Of a stretch of 23,141 nucleotides of DNA, positions 15,563 through 23,141 are shown piece after piece. The notes below the pieces were generated by a model, which had not been told where the DNA came from, searched no databases, and saw only the letters and a program-made list of their open reading frames with translations. Made by a program: the position numbers and the translations under genes. The DNA comes from JBGPHT01 sp041484525 (lineage in GTDB: Bacteria; Acidobacteriota; Terriglobia; Bryobacterales; Bryobacteraceae): NCBI GenBank assembly GCA_041484525.1, contig JBGPHT010000118.1, positions 1 to 23,141 of the forward strand, given 5' to 3'. Each line of letters opens with the position of its first letter. Positions within the stretch are counted from its first letter, which is position 1.

Positions 15563-16501
15563 ATGCTTTCACGAGTCGCCGACAGCCTGTATTGGATGAG
15601 CCGCTATTTGGAGCGGGCGGAGCATGTCGCGGTGGTGATGGAAGCGCACTTGAACCTGATGCTCGAGCACGACCCGGGCTCGGCCGGCGCGCGGTGGGCG
15701 CGGGTACTGGCGTGTCTGGGCTACCAGGAGAAAGCGAAAGGCGATCCGTTCGCCGCTGCGCAGGAGTATGCGCTGGATCAGATTGTCCGCTCGATTGCGG
15801 CGGCGCGGGAGAATGCGCGCCAGGTCCGCGAGCAGGTCAGCTCCGAGATGTGGGAGGAGCTCAACCGGCTGTTCCACCAATCCAAGCGCATCGGAACCCC
15901 GAAGCTCTTCAGCACCCAGCCGCACGAACTGGTGGCTACGGTGATCCAAAGCTCGCACCTGTTCCAGGGGGTCACGGATTCGACGATGACTCATGGAGAG
16001 GGCTGGCAGTTCATTCAGGCGGGCCGGGCGATGGAGCGCGTGCAGCAGACGACGCGGCTGATCGACTCGCATTTCAACGAGTTCTTCGGGACGGGCGGCG
16101 ACCGGGCGAACGTGGCGGAACCGATGGAGTGGATCGGCCTGTTGCGCAGTTGCACGGCGTTCGAAGCTTACTGCAAGGTCTACACCGCCGAGCTGAAGCC
16201 GGAGCGGGTGGCGGAATTTCTGCTGCTGAACGCCGAGTTTCCACATTCGATCCGCTTCGGAGTGGACCGCCTGCGAGGTTCGCTCGAAGCCGTCTATCAA
16301 TCGGCCTCGCGGCGCCAGCCGGACCGTATCGTCAAGCTGGCGGGCCGTCTAACTGCCTCTCTCAGCTACACTCCGCTCGAGGAGATCATGGGCAATCTGC
16401 ACGAGTTTTGCGTCAGCATACGGCGCCTCTGCGGCCTGATTCACACGGGCCTGTATCAGGTGTACATCACCTATCCGATCGAGTCGGCACTCGAGGTCTG
16501 A
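15563..16501 (+). CDS. Alpha-E domain protein (DUF403)
   Basis: 312 residues from ATG 15563. The opening MLSRVADSLYWMSRYLERAE is the hallmark of the alpha-E family, an all-helical protein with many conserved Glu and Arg residues, including WEELNR and the LLNAEFPHSIRF segment. No enzymatic reaction is established; it nearly always accompanies the circularly permuted ATP-grasp protein and is thought to act with it, as a separate chain or as a fusion partner. The start is 11 bases after the ATP-grasp stop with GAGG about nine bases upstream. A TTG at 15548 would make it overlap that stop and is less likely. Its TGA stop shares one base with the ATG of the transglutaminase gene, indicating coupled translation. 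Confidence 0.92.
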   Translation: MLSRVADSLYWMSRYLERAEHVAVVMEAHLNLMLEHDPGSAGARWARVLACLGYQEKAKGDPFAAAQEYALDQIVRSIAAARENARQVREQVSSEMWEELNRLFHQSKRIGTPKLFSTQPHELVATVIQSSHLFQGVTDSTMTHGEGWQFIQAGRAMERVQQTTRLIDSHFNEFFGTGGDRANVAEPMEWIGLLRSCTAFEAYCKVYTAELKPERVAEFLLLNAEFPHSIRFGVDRLRGSLEAVYQSASRRQPDRIVKLAGRLTASLSYTPLEEIMGNLHEFCVSIRRLCGLIHTGLYQVYITYPIESALEV

Positions 16502-17484
16502 TGTTTTATTCCATCCGGCATCTTACGAAATTCCGCTATTCTTCCTCGGTGAGCGAAAGCATCATGGAGCTGCGCATGCATCCGCGCTCCGAGGGTCCGC
16601 AGCGGTGCCTGAACTTTCAGGTGGACGTGAGGCCGCGCACGCGCGTCCACTCCTATCGGGATTACCTGGGTAACGTAGTGCATCATTTCGACGTGCCGGC
16701 GGCGCATCGACAGCTTACGATCATCGCCGAGGCCATGGTGGATGTGACGCCATACCCCGCGGCGCCTCCCGGCATGGATGGCAACGGATGGGAGCAGTTG
16801 GAGGAGCGGCTGGCAAACGGCGACTACTGGGAGATGCTGGCGTCCAGCCAGTTCGCGCAGTACACCCCGCTGATGGAGGAGTTCGCAGCGGAAGTGGGGC
16901 TGCCCACGGCGGAGGAGGCTCGCCGGCGCGATCCAATCGAGCTATTGATGGATGTGAATTCCGCGGTGTACCGCTCTATCGCTTACGTGCCGAAGAGCAC
17001 GAACGTGGATTCGCCGGTGGACGACGCGCTGCGCAACCGGCAAGGCGTCTGTCAGGATTATTCGCATATCATGCTGGCGCTGGTGCGGCGACTGGGAATT
17101 CCGTGCCGATACGTGAGCGGTTACCTGTTCCATCGAGCCGGCAGCGCCACGCGGTCGGCCGAGGGGGCGACGCATGCGTGGATCGAGGCGTACCTGCCGG
17201 CGACGGGATGGACGGGGCTCGATCCCACGAACAACATCCTGGCGTGCGAGAGTCACGTGCGGACGGCGGTGGGGCGCGACTACGCGGACGTGCCGCCGAC
17301 ACGCGGCGTTTTCAAAGGCGATGCGGCGAGCGAGCTCACGGTGGCGGTGCGGGTGGCGCCTTCCGATAAGGCTCCGGCGCCGGAGGTTGAATTGGAATCG
17401 GAGGACTGGTCGGCAGTGCTCGAAACCGAGCGCACCGAACAGGAGACGATCGCCGCGCAGCAGCAACAACAGCAGCAGCAGTAA
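16501..17484 (+). CDS. Transglutaminase-like protein with C-terminal polyglutamine tail
   Basis: 327 residues from ATG 16501; the open frame upstream is only the shadow of the alpha-E gene. Residues about 1-85 match the bacterial transglutaminase-like N-terminal domain (FYSIRHLTKFRYSSSVSESI, ELRMHPR). The papain-fold core has a full triad: Cys184 in GVCQDYSH, His225 in THAWIEAYLP and Asp241 in LDPTNN. Such proteins act as peptidases or amidases or, less often, as cross-linkers. As third gene of the ATP-grasp/alpha-E cluster it presumably processes or transfers the peptide-like product. No signal peptide is visible, so cytoplasmic action is likely. The last eight residues are all Gln, encoded by a CAG/CAA run after an acidic linker, which is unusual for the family. 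Confidence 0.93.
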   Translation: MFYSIRHLTKFRYSSSVSESIMELRMHPRSEGPQRCLNFQVDVRPRTRVHSYRDYLGNVVHHFDVPAAHRQLTIIAEAMVDVTPYPAAPPGMDGNGWEQLEERLANGDYWEMLASSQFAQYTPLMEEFAAEVGLPTAEEARRRDPIELLMDVNSAVYRSIAYVPKSTNVDSPVDDALRNRQGVCQDYSHIMLALVRRLGIPCRYVSGYLFHRAGSATRSAEGATHAWIEAYLPATGWTGLDPTNNILACESHVRTAVGRDYADVPPTRGVFKGDAASELTVAVRVAPSDKAPAPEVELESEDWSAVLETERTEQETIAAQQQQQQQQ

Positions 17485-17596
17485 GGTGCGGTAGCATCAA
17501 TCCGTAAGAAGCTTTCTTCGGCGAGGTGGGCGTATCGCACCGGCTGTTTTCATTCAGATCGACGACAACCCGAATTGCCAGACGTGGGACGGGCAG

Positions 17597-17893
17597 GTGT
17601 TTCAGCCGCGCACCGATCCGCGCCCCGTCGTGCAAGTGCGCTACGAGCGCGCGGGAGTCGCGTCCTGGTGCGACATCACGGGCCTGGATGAAGGCGGCGA
17701 GTTGTGTCCCGCCATGGCGTGCCTGGTGGAGGATTCGGGGGAAGGCGCGTGCTACGTGGTCTTCGGTGGAGCCTGGGGGCTGCGGCTGCAAGACTCGGCT
17801 TCTCCCGCGCCCTGGAATGTCGCGGATGCCGCACAGTGGGGCGTGCCGTTCCTGCTGCTGGCGGGCAACGCTGAAGATTTGCGGTTTCAGTAG
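17597..17893 (+). CDS. Small hypothetical protein, start uncertain
   Basis: From GTG 17597 the product is 98 residues. I do not recognise the family. The protein looks genuine: regular alternation of hydrophobic and polar residues, few arginines, and features such as CDITGLDEGGELCPA and WNVADAAQWGVPFLLLAG. The protein-like reading continues upstream in the same frame (VFIQIDDNPNCQTWDGQ, about 17546-17596) back to a TAG at 17492, but there is no ATG, GTG or TTG in that part. The real N-terminus may thus be longer, using a rare start or broken by an indel near 17545. The stop lies nine bases before the AlkD-like start, and its TAG adjoins that gene's GGAG, so the two are probably co-transcribed. 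Confidence 0.55.
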   Translation: MFQPRTDPRPVVQVRYERAGVASWCDITGLDEGGELCPAMACLVEDSGEGACYVVFGGAWGLRLQDSASPAPWNVADAAQWGVPFLLLAGNAEDLRFQ

Positions 17894-17902
17894 GAGACGG
17901 CG

Positions 17903-18604
17903 ATGAAGATCGCGCAGGACGAGGTCCAGGCGGCCCTTGCGTGGCTCGAGCAGAAGAGCACCCTGCGCGATCGCGAGAACCTGGCGCGGTTCGGCATCAC
18001 CGCGAGCAAGGCGTTCGGTGTGTCGATCAAGAACATCCAGGTGCTGGCCAAGCGCCTCGGGCGCAACCACGAGCTCGCGGCTGCGCTTTGGGAGACCGGC
18101 TGGTACGAGGCCCGCCTGCTGACCTCGTTCGTCGACGAGCCGGCGCGCGTCACGCCTGCGCAGATGGACCGCTGGTGCCGGGACTTCGACAACTGGGGCA
18201 TTTGCGACACCGTGTGCTTTCACCTGTTCGACCGCACGCCGCACGCGTGGTCCAAGGTCGCGCAATGGAGCGACAAGCGCGACGAGTTCGTCAAGCGCGC
18301 GGCCTTTGCGCTGCTCGCCAGCCTCGCCGGGCACGACAAGAGCGCCGGCGACGAGTCGTTTGTCGAGAGCCTGCTCCTCGTCGAACGCGCCGCCACTGAC
18401 GAACGAAACTTCGTCAAGAAGGGGGTGAGCTGGGCTCTGCGCAGGGTCGGCAGGCGCAACGCCACGCTCAGCGCCGCCGCGGCGACGGTGGCCCGGCGCC
18501 TGGCGGATTCGCCGCAGGCAGCGGCGCGCTGGGTGGGGAAAGACGCGTTCCGGGAACTCACGAGTCCCGCGGTGATGGGGCGGCTGGCGACGCAGCAGCG
18601 CTGA
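17903..18604 (+). CDS. AlkD-like DNA alkylation repair protein
   Basis: 233 residues made of HEAT-like helical pairs, as in DNA alkylation repair enzymes (AlkC/AlkD superfamily), which remove N3- and N7-alkylated purines. Trp98 and Asp102 in DNWGICDT correspond to catalytic Trp109 and Asp113 of Bacillus cereus AlkD with identical spacing. Arg132 in FVKRAAF fits Arg148, and Trp177 in VKKGVSWALR fits Trp187. The catalytic set therefore looks complete and the length is that of a full AlkD. ATG 17903 follows a clear GGAG seven bases upstream. It sits nine bases after the small hypothetical gene. Its stop is 23 bases from the end of the convergent receptor remnant. Confidence 0.9.
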   Translation: MKIAQDEVQAALAWLEQKSTLRDRENLARFGITASKAFGVSIKNIQVLAKRLGRNHELAAALWETGWYEARLLTSFVDEPARVTPAQMDRWCRDFDNWGICDTVCFHLFDRTPHAWSKVAQWSDKRDEFVKRAAFALLASLAGHDKSAGDESFVESLLLVERAATDERNFVKKGVSWALRRVGRRNATLSAAAATVARRLADSPQAAARWVGKDAFRELTSPAVMGRLATQQR

Positions 18605-18627
18605 TCGGCGCCGGTGTTGGCGCTAAG

Positions 18628-20001
18628 TTACAGGAAGAATCGCACCCCGATCTGGATCAGCCTCGGGTAGTTCGCCTGGCTGGTAATCAGGCCGAATTGC
18701 GGACTGGTAAAGGTCGTGTTCGGCCCGTAAAACGTCGGCGTATTCGACACGTTGAGCGACTCGGCGCGGAACTGAGCCTTGATCCTCTCCGCGATCGTAA
18801 AGGTCTTGAACAACGATACGTCGAAGTTGATCTGCCCGGGCCCGCGCAACGAAATCACGCGGCCGACGTTGCCAAACGCAAACTGGGGCGCTTGCGAAAA
18901 AGCTGCTGGGTTGATCCAGCCATCGATCCTTTTGGAAAAGGGCGCGTCGACACTGGCGGAGACTCCGGTCGCATTGGGTCGCTGAGTACTGGCTCCGATC
19001 ACGCTGTTGTTGTTCGGTTGGCTGATCGCCAGCGGGTAGCCAGACTGGATCACCGACACCAGGTTGGCCGACCAGCCGCCGGCAATCAGATCCAGTATCC
19101 GGTTGTTGCCGAGGAACCGCTTGCCCTTGCCGACCGGCAGGTCGTAAGTTCCGGCCAGCGACAAACGGCGCGGGGTGTTCGAGGTCGAGAGCCCATATTC
19201 GGAGCTGAGGTCATAAGTGTTCTGCGGTCCGGAGGGCGCGGTGCTATAGCTGTTGCTCACCGTGCCGTAGCCCAAGTCCATATTCCGCGACCAGGTGTAG
19301 ATGGCGAGTAGCGTCATGCCATGGGCAAAGCGCCGCTGCAATTTGGCGTAGGCCGCGTCGTAGTGGGAACGATTGGTGCCCGAGCTGTTCACGGTCACCC
19401 CCGTAAACTGAGGGAACGGAAGCAGCGACTGCGAGCGGGAGATGGTCGGGTTCCCAACATTCAATACGCCGCCATTGTTGTACATCGGGTTGGTGACATT
19501 CGAATTGAGCGCGGCGCCGAGCGACAGGTGCTGCGGATTGAGCTGATCGATGTTGCGGCCGTCCTGAACCAAGTGGATTCCGCGCGAGCCGATGAAGCCG
19601 GCCGACAGTACGAATCCTGCTCGGATCTGGCGCTGGACGTCCAGCGAGAATTGCTGAACATATCCCCCGGAGCGGGTGTCGCGGTCGTAAACGGAGATGG
19701 ACTGGCCGACGCCCGTGAGCCCGCCCGCGGTGTTGCCCACGGGTTGCAGGAGCCCGTTGGGATAAGGATTGGCGAGCGACCCCGCCGGCGTGAAGTTGTT
19801 GTCCACCGACGTAATGATGGGCGTCGATTGCGAATAGCCGAGGGTGCTTTGGAACGAGAACGGCAGCGGCGCCCAGAAGATTCCGTAGCCGCCGCGGATG
19901 GAAGTCTTGGGATCGATCGCCCAGGCGACGCCGAATCGCGGTCCGAGTTTGACCGCCAGCGGGTTGAAGGCGTGGGTCGGATTTCCGGACTCGCGTGAAC
20001 T
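18628..20001 (-). pseudogene. 5'-truncated TonB-dependent receptor (Oar-like), C-terminal barrel part
   Basis: The minus-strand frame is open from an in-frame TGA at 20002-20004 to the stop at 18628, about 457 codons. It shows TonB-dependent-receptor barrel sequence almost to its upstream limit: FNPLAVKLGPRFGVAW, IRGGYGIFWAPLPFSF, a long Asn/Ser/Gly-rich barrel, the FRAESLNVSNTPTFYGPN segment, and RLIQIGVRFFL at the end. Complete acidobacterial Oar-like receptors are about 1000-1200 residues with an N-terminal carboxypeptidase-regulatory-like domain and plug. These are missing, as is a signal peptide, so the product could not be exported. A GTG at 19806 is only an internal codon. Upstream, similarity stops near 19980-20001, where a plus-strand gene fragment begins. 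The remnant of a large outer-membrane transporter is clear; whether the loss is real or an assembly error cannot be told here. Confidence 0.82.
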
Positions 20002-20362
20002 TCAAAATGCGATTCAAGGAGAGTTCATCGCCAGAGGGCAAACGAGCTGGGCGGTGCTTTGTTCGCTCAACGGCGTCAGCTCTATTTTCGTCTTCCGGGA
20101 TGAGGCAGACGCGAGCCCGGCGGAGCTAGCGCGGGTTGAGGACAAGAACTACTTGCAAGGTCTCGGTGAGGGGAGAGCCGGGTATTCCCGAGCCATCCAG
20201 GTGGTCGACCGGAAAACCATCATGACTCACTACCGGGCATATGGTGGGCCCCAACCTCCGCCAATTGATCATCATGGGATAGACGATATTTTTCTGGGGA
20301 AGGCGTCGGTGACGCACTACTGGCATGAAGGTCAGTGGCTACGGCTTCAAGGTGCGGATTAG
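19982..20362 (+). pseudogene. 5'-truncated hypothetical protein (C-terminal part)
   Basis: About 125 residues ending at TAG 20360-20362. From about 19985 the translation looks like a genuine protein (LQNAIQGEFIARGQTSWAVL, SSIFVFRDEADASPAELARV, HHGIDDIFLGKASVTHYWHE, then GQWLRLQGAD). It resembles a family of small exported proteins of unknown function that I recall from Acidobacteriota, typically close to 200 residues, so roughly the first third would be missing. The frame stays open back to 19898, but that part is antisense to the receptor remnant and not protein-like. No ribosome binding site or signal peptide is present. It meets the receptor fragment head to head, so both genes have lost their starts at the same point. 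Confidence 0.6.
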
Positions 20363-20395
20363 ACGCGGTTCCAGCATGTGAAAGAAGCGTAGCGA

Positions 20396-21253
20396 ATGAT
20401 TCTCGGCAACAATCGGGGCATCGTCGGTGTCTATAGCACTAACAGCATGCCCGCCCTGTTTGGACTTTGCGCGGCGATCGGCTTCCTTGCGTCCGCGTCA
20501 GCTCTGTCCGCACAAAACCCCGAAGCCGGGCGAGTCGTTCGTCAGGGCGATCAGGCCGTGCTCATTGTGGACGGCCCACGCCCGGTCGATTCCGCGGCGA
20601 TTAGGCTGGCGCAAGAATTCGGCATCGCTGTCAGCGTCGAAGACCCACCGTATGTTTTCCAAGACGACCTTAAGGACGTGACGGCCGATGTCTCGCGCGT
20701 ACCCAATCCGCAGAGGCGCGTGCTCATACCGAAGGGCGGACGATTGGAGATCCGCTTTGCCTTGAAGCCGGACGGATCACCTCAGGATCCTCCAGGACTT
20801 CTACGGGACCTTGTTGCGGCGGCCAACTCGCGTTTCCCGTTCGCCTATCGGCTCGATGCGGACGGAACCCGATTTACGCTCCTGCCGACTCGTACGCGAG
20901 ATGCTCTCGGCCAAGTAATGGAGGTGACACCGTTGCTGGACCGCCGCGTGACGATTCCCTCAGGAACGCATTCGATCGCCGCCACCGCGGCCTTGATGGC
21001 GGACGCCTTGTCCGCGCAGACCGGGCTCCGCGTGAATTGCTGCCAAGGTGCAGTTGCGGGCATCCCGTGGGGAATGGCCGAGGTCGCCTTTGAGGCAAAC
21101 AACGAGCCCGCGCGCAATGTCCTGATGCGGCTGCTCGCGGCTGCCGCGCCCGGCCGATCCGACCGAGCCTTCTGGCTCCAGCGGTGCGACCCGCTGCCGT
21201 CCACGTCGTGTTTTATCAACGTGGCCTATGCGAATGTGGGGAGCTTCCGATGA
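20396..21253 (+). CDS. Secreted protein of unknown function
   Basis: 285 residues from ATG 20396, which has AAGAAG eight bases upstream. An internal ATG at 20447 would remove 17 residues and leave a more compact signal peptide but lacks a ribosome binding site. The hydrophobic stretch LFGLCAAIGFLASASALSAQ is a signal peptide with a likely cleavage after ALSA, so the mature protein is exported. I cannot name a family. The C-terminal third (ALMADALSAQTGLRVNCCQG, then VAFEANNEPARNVLMRLLAA) is loosely reminiscent of the STN/secretin-N fold, a weak resemblance only. It contains a Cys pair and two further cysteines near the C-terminus that could form disulfides. The stop overlaps the start of the next gene (ATGA), so the two secreted proteins are made together. 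Confidence 0.75.
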   Translation: MILGNNRGIVGVYSTNSMPALFGLCAAIGFLASASALSAQNPEAGRVVRQGDQAVLIVDGPRPVDSAAIRLAQEFGIAVSVEDPPYVFQDDLKDVTADVSRVPNPQRRVLIPKGGRLEIRFALKPDGSPQDPPGLLRDLVAAANSRFPFAYRLDADGTRFTLLPTRTRDALGQVMEVTPLLDRRVTIPSGTHSIAATAALMADALSAQTGLRVNCCQGAVAGIPWGMAEVAFEANNEPARNVLMRLLAAAAPGRSDRAFWLQRCDPLPSTSCFINVAYANVGSFR

Positions 21254-23079
21254 TCTTGCGATGTCGTATTCCACGAATACTGTCGCTGGCGGTGTTGCTT
21301 GTTCCCTTGGCTTGGGCGCAGGATGCTTTTGTGGCGCATCGGGAAACCTTGCGCGCCACGCAACCGGCGGGTGTCGATTTACGAATTGCCGCGCCGAAGG
21401 CAGCGTTCTACTTGGGGGAGACAATCCCGCTGACGCTTTCCTTTACCGCGACCAATCCCAGGTCATTCGTAGCCGACTCACGTTTGCAGGATCGCGTCGG
21501 GCGCATGAATTACGTCGAGGAGTTTGTTCCCGACTCAGTTGCCGCGACCGGAGATCCGCTTCATGGACTGCCGGGCGAGAGCGGCGGCATGGGCGGCCTT
21601 TCGGGAGGGAACGCGATTCTCTCTTCGGAAAAGCCGTTCACCGCGGAACGCATCTTGAACGAGTGGGTTCGTTTCCGCGCGCCGGGCAGGTATCGCATCT
21701 ATGTGCTCAGCCGGCGCGTGAGGCAGGTGACTGGAACCGGTCATACCGACCAGGAATTGCAGATGTTCGCCGCCAGCAAACCGGTCGAGGTGGTTTCCAA
21801 TGTCATCACTCTTGAGATTGCCGCCGCGCCATCGGAATGGGTATCGGAGCAGATCACTGGGGCGACTACCGTTCTGGACAACACTTCAGGGAACGACAGT
21901 GAAAGCGGGCGCGCCCGGCAACAGGCGGGACTCACCTTGCGCTTTCTGAATACCGTGGAGTCCGGGACTGCATTGGCCAAGCGGCTCCCTGGCGTCAATA
22001 GTGTCGATGCGTTTGCGCTGCACAGCGGGATTCTCGATTCCTCCCATCGGACGGAAATGTTGCCGGTGATGGAGCAGTTGTTGGTGGAGCCCGGACAGGC
22101 GATCTCGGAGCGGTTTCTGACCACTCTGGCGCAGTTGGCAGTGCTGGTGGAATCCGGTGGCGTAATGCCACCTTATCCAAGCGATGAAGCTACGCGTCAA
22201 GCCTGGCAGGTAGAGTCGCAGCGCCGTGCGGCGTTAGTTGCAGAAAAACGGGATCACTATGTTTCGGCTCTGGTCCAGAAACTTCAAGACAAGAAGGCCG
22301 AGGCCCGTGCTTTGACTCGTGACGCTCTCCTCAGCGTGGCGGAGGCGGCCCAAATCCGGCCACCTTGGCTCACAGGTAGCGTGGACTCTTTGATCGCCGA
22401 TTTCCGGACGCTACCCGCACAATTGCAGTCGAGCCTGCTTGACTCGCGATGGCACCTGCTGCGGAACCGGGACGTGCTTCCCCTCCTGAACGATTTGTAC
22501 GCAAATCCGCCGCAGCCTCCCGTGGGCTACCCATCAATTCGCGAACTTGTCTTGCGGCGCATATATGAACTGGCGCCGGACCGAGGCCGGCCGTTGATCC
22601 TCGCGGAACTCCATCGGCCAGACGGACCGCGCATCGGTGAGAAGACACTGATGATGCTGCCGGATGAGAATCTCCCGGAGCTGAACGACGTGTTCTCGGC
22701 ACAAGCCGCGCACGGTGGACCGTTGCCAACGCTGCTGATTACGCGCTACGGCACCAGTGAAATCGTCAAGAATGTCGAAGCCGGGTACGTGGCCTTCAAC
22801 GCAGAGCTGGATCGTCAGCAACTTCCCCATTGCCCCTTTCCCCTTGTGTTCTACTTCCTGAAATTCGACCCGGAGTTTGGGGAACGGGAGTTGAGAAAGG
22901 CCTTCGCAACTGGCCCCTGTTACGACATCGGGCGCGCATTCGATTCGCTTGGCTCCTTCGCGATGAGTCCAGCGTTGGAGCGACTCGCGATCGAGCATCT
23001 TAGCCCGACCTTCGCACTTGGCGTGTGCGTGTCGGCGGAATCGGCGATAGCGATGCAGCAAGTGGTTCGGCTTCAATAG
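21250..23079 (+). CDS. Large secreted protein of unknown function, partner of the preceding gene
   Basis: 609 residues from ATG 21250, with GGGGAG seven bases before it. The first 20 or so residues (RCRIPRILSLAVLLVPLAWAQ) form a clear signal peptide. Residues about 25-200 look like beta-sandwich (FYLGETIPLTLSFTATN and RFRAPGRYRIYVLSRRV), with a Gly-rich insert (GLPGESGGMGGLSGGNAIL). The rest is mostly helical and could be HEAT-like repeats (PSIRELVLRRIYELAPDRGR, SPALERLAIEHLS). No catalytic motif is visible and I do not recognise a named family; a scaffold or binding role is only a guess. The start lies inside the stop of the upstream secreted gene. The annotated C-terminus is doubtful: after about 23055 another frame (23061-23102) reads more like a continuation of the repeat, so an indel may have cut the protein short. 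Confidence 0.75.
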   Translation: MILRCRIPRILSLAVLLVPLAWAQDAFVAHRETLRATQPAGVDLRIAAPKAAFYLGETIPLTLSFTATNPRSFVADSRLQDRVGRMNYVEEFVPDSVAATGDPLHGLPGESGGMGGLSGGNAILSSEKPFTAERILNEWVRFRAPGRYRIYVLSRRVRQVTGTGHTDQELQMFAASKPVEVVSNVITLEIAAAPSEWVSEQITGATTVLDNTSGNDSESGRARQQAGLTLRFLNTVESGTALAKRLPGVNSVDAFALHSGILDSSHRTEMLPVMEQLLVEPGQAISERFLTTLAQLAVLVESGGVMPPYPSDEATRQAWQVESQRRAALVAEKRDHYVSALVQKLQDKKAEARALTRDALLSVAEAAQIRPPWLTGSVDSLIADFRTLPAQLQSSLLDSRWHLLRNRDVLPLLNDLYANPPQPPVGYPSIRELVLRRIYELAPDRGRPLILAELHRPDGPRIGEKTLMMLPDENLPELNDVFSAQAAHGGPLPTLLITRYGTSEIVKNVEAGYVAFNAELDRQQLPHCPFPLVFYFLKFDPEFGERELRKAFATGPCYDIGRAFDSLGSFAMSPALERLAIEHLSPTFALGVCVSAESAIAMQQVVRLQ

Positions 23080-23112
23080 AACAATTCTGGAATCGCTTGT
23101 AGTGCAGACCTA

Positions 23113-23129
23113 CCCTCTATGCAAGAGGG
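23113..23129. repeat. Short hairpin after the secreted gene pair
   Basis: CCCTCT and AGAGGG form a perfect 6-bp stem around ATGCA, 34 bases beyond the stop at 23079. It is followed by GAAAAG rather than a T-run, so it is a poor intrinsic terminator on the plus strand. It directly follows the motif at 23086-23106 that recurs near position 49. Confidence 0.4.
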
Positions 23130-23141
23130 GAAAAGCATGCC

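Noticed and set aside
15592..16500. Upstream extension of the transglutaminase open frame
   Set aside because: Out-of-frame shadow of the alpha-E gene, Arg/Gly/Ala-rich; the transglutaminase N-terminal domain begins exactly at ATG 16501.
17526..17906. 126-codon plus-strand frame overlapping the small hypothetical gene
   Set aside because: Arg/Ser/Cys-rich composition typical of a shadow; the frame starting at 17597 has better protein character and clean spacing to the AlkD-like gene.
1..23141. tRNA or rRNA genes, CRISPR arrays, insertion sequences, phage genes
   Set aside because: No cloverleaf-like segments, spaced direct repeats, transposase, integrase or phage motifs were seen on either strand by eye; a tRNAscan or ISfinder run would be decisive.

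Overview
The window is GC-rich bacterial DNA, most likely from Acidobacteriota near the Solibacter/Bryobacter group. Supporting signs are an 881-residue FtsX/MacB-type permease with the N-terminal extension of the acidobacterial 'orphan permease' (ADOP) family next to a PadR regulator, the remains of an Oar-like TonB-dependent receptor, and two-gene cassettes of secreted proteins of unknown function. The taxonomic call is inference; there is no rRNA or other marker gene here.

Layout. 1-192: non-coding edge with a perfect 10-bp inverted repeat. 193-5937 (minus): a two-gene unit, an LplT-PlsC-acyl-ACP synthetase fusion (lysophospholipid import and re-acylation) followed by a many-pass DUF2339 membrane protein. 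A 209-bp divergent region holds a hairpin that could mask the aas ribosome binding site and two ACAT/ATGT palindromes. 6147-8062 (plus): a NarL-type sensor kinase and response regulator with ATGA overlap. 8063-9802: two divergent sugar-metabolism genes, a CDP-paratose/tyvelose-epimerase-like SDR and a GmhB-like HAD phosphatase, both with altered signature residues. 9840-13951 (minus): PadR regulator, ADOP permease, nucleoside hydrolase. 14085-17484 (plus): a tight cluster of circularly permuted ATP-grasp ligase, alpha-E protein and transglutaminase-fold protein, predicted to make and/or process an unknown peptide-like product. It is followed by a small unknown gene and an AlkD-like DNA glycosylase. 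18628-20362: two 5'-truncated genes joined head to head, marking a rearrangement or an assembly chimera. 20396-23079 (plus): two overlapping genes for secreted proteins of unknown function. The window closes with a short hairpin next to a motif that resembles one at the opposite edge.

The nearest thing to an undescribed system is the ATP-grasp/alpha-E/transglutaminase cluster, whose last protein ends in eight glutamines, together with the secreted pair at 20396-23079. The cluster type is known from comparative genomics, but to my knowledge its product is not. The strongest structural anomaly is the junction near 19980-20001.
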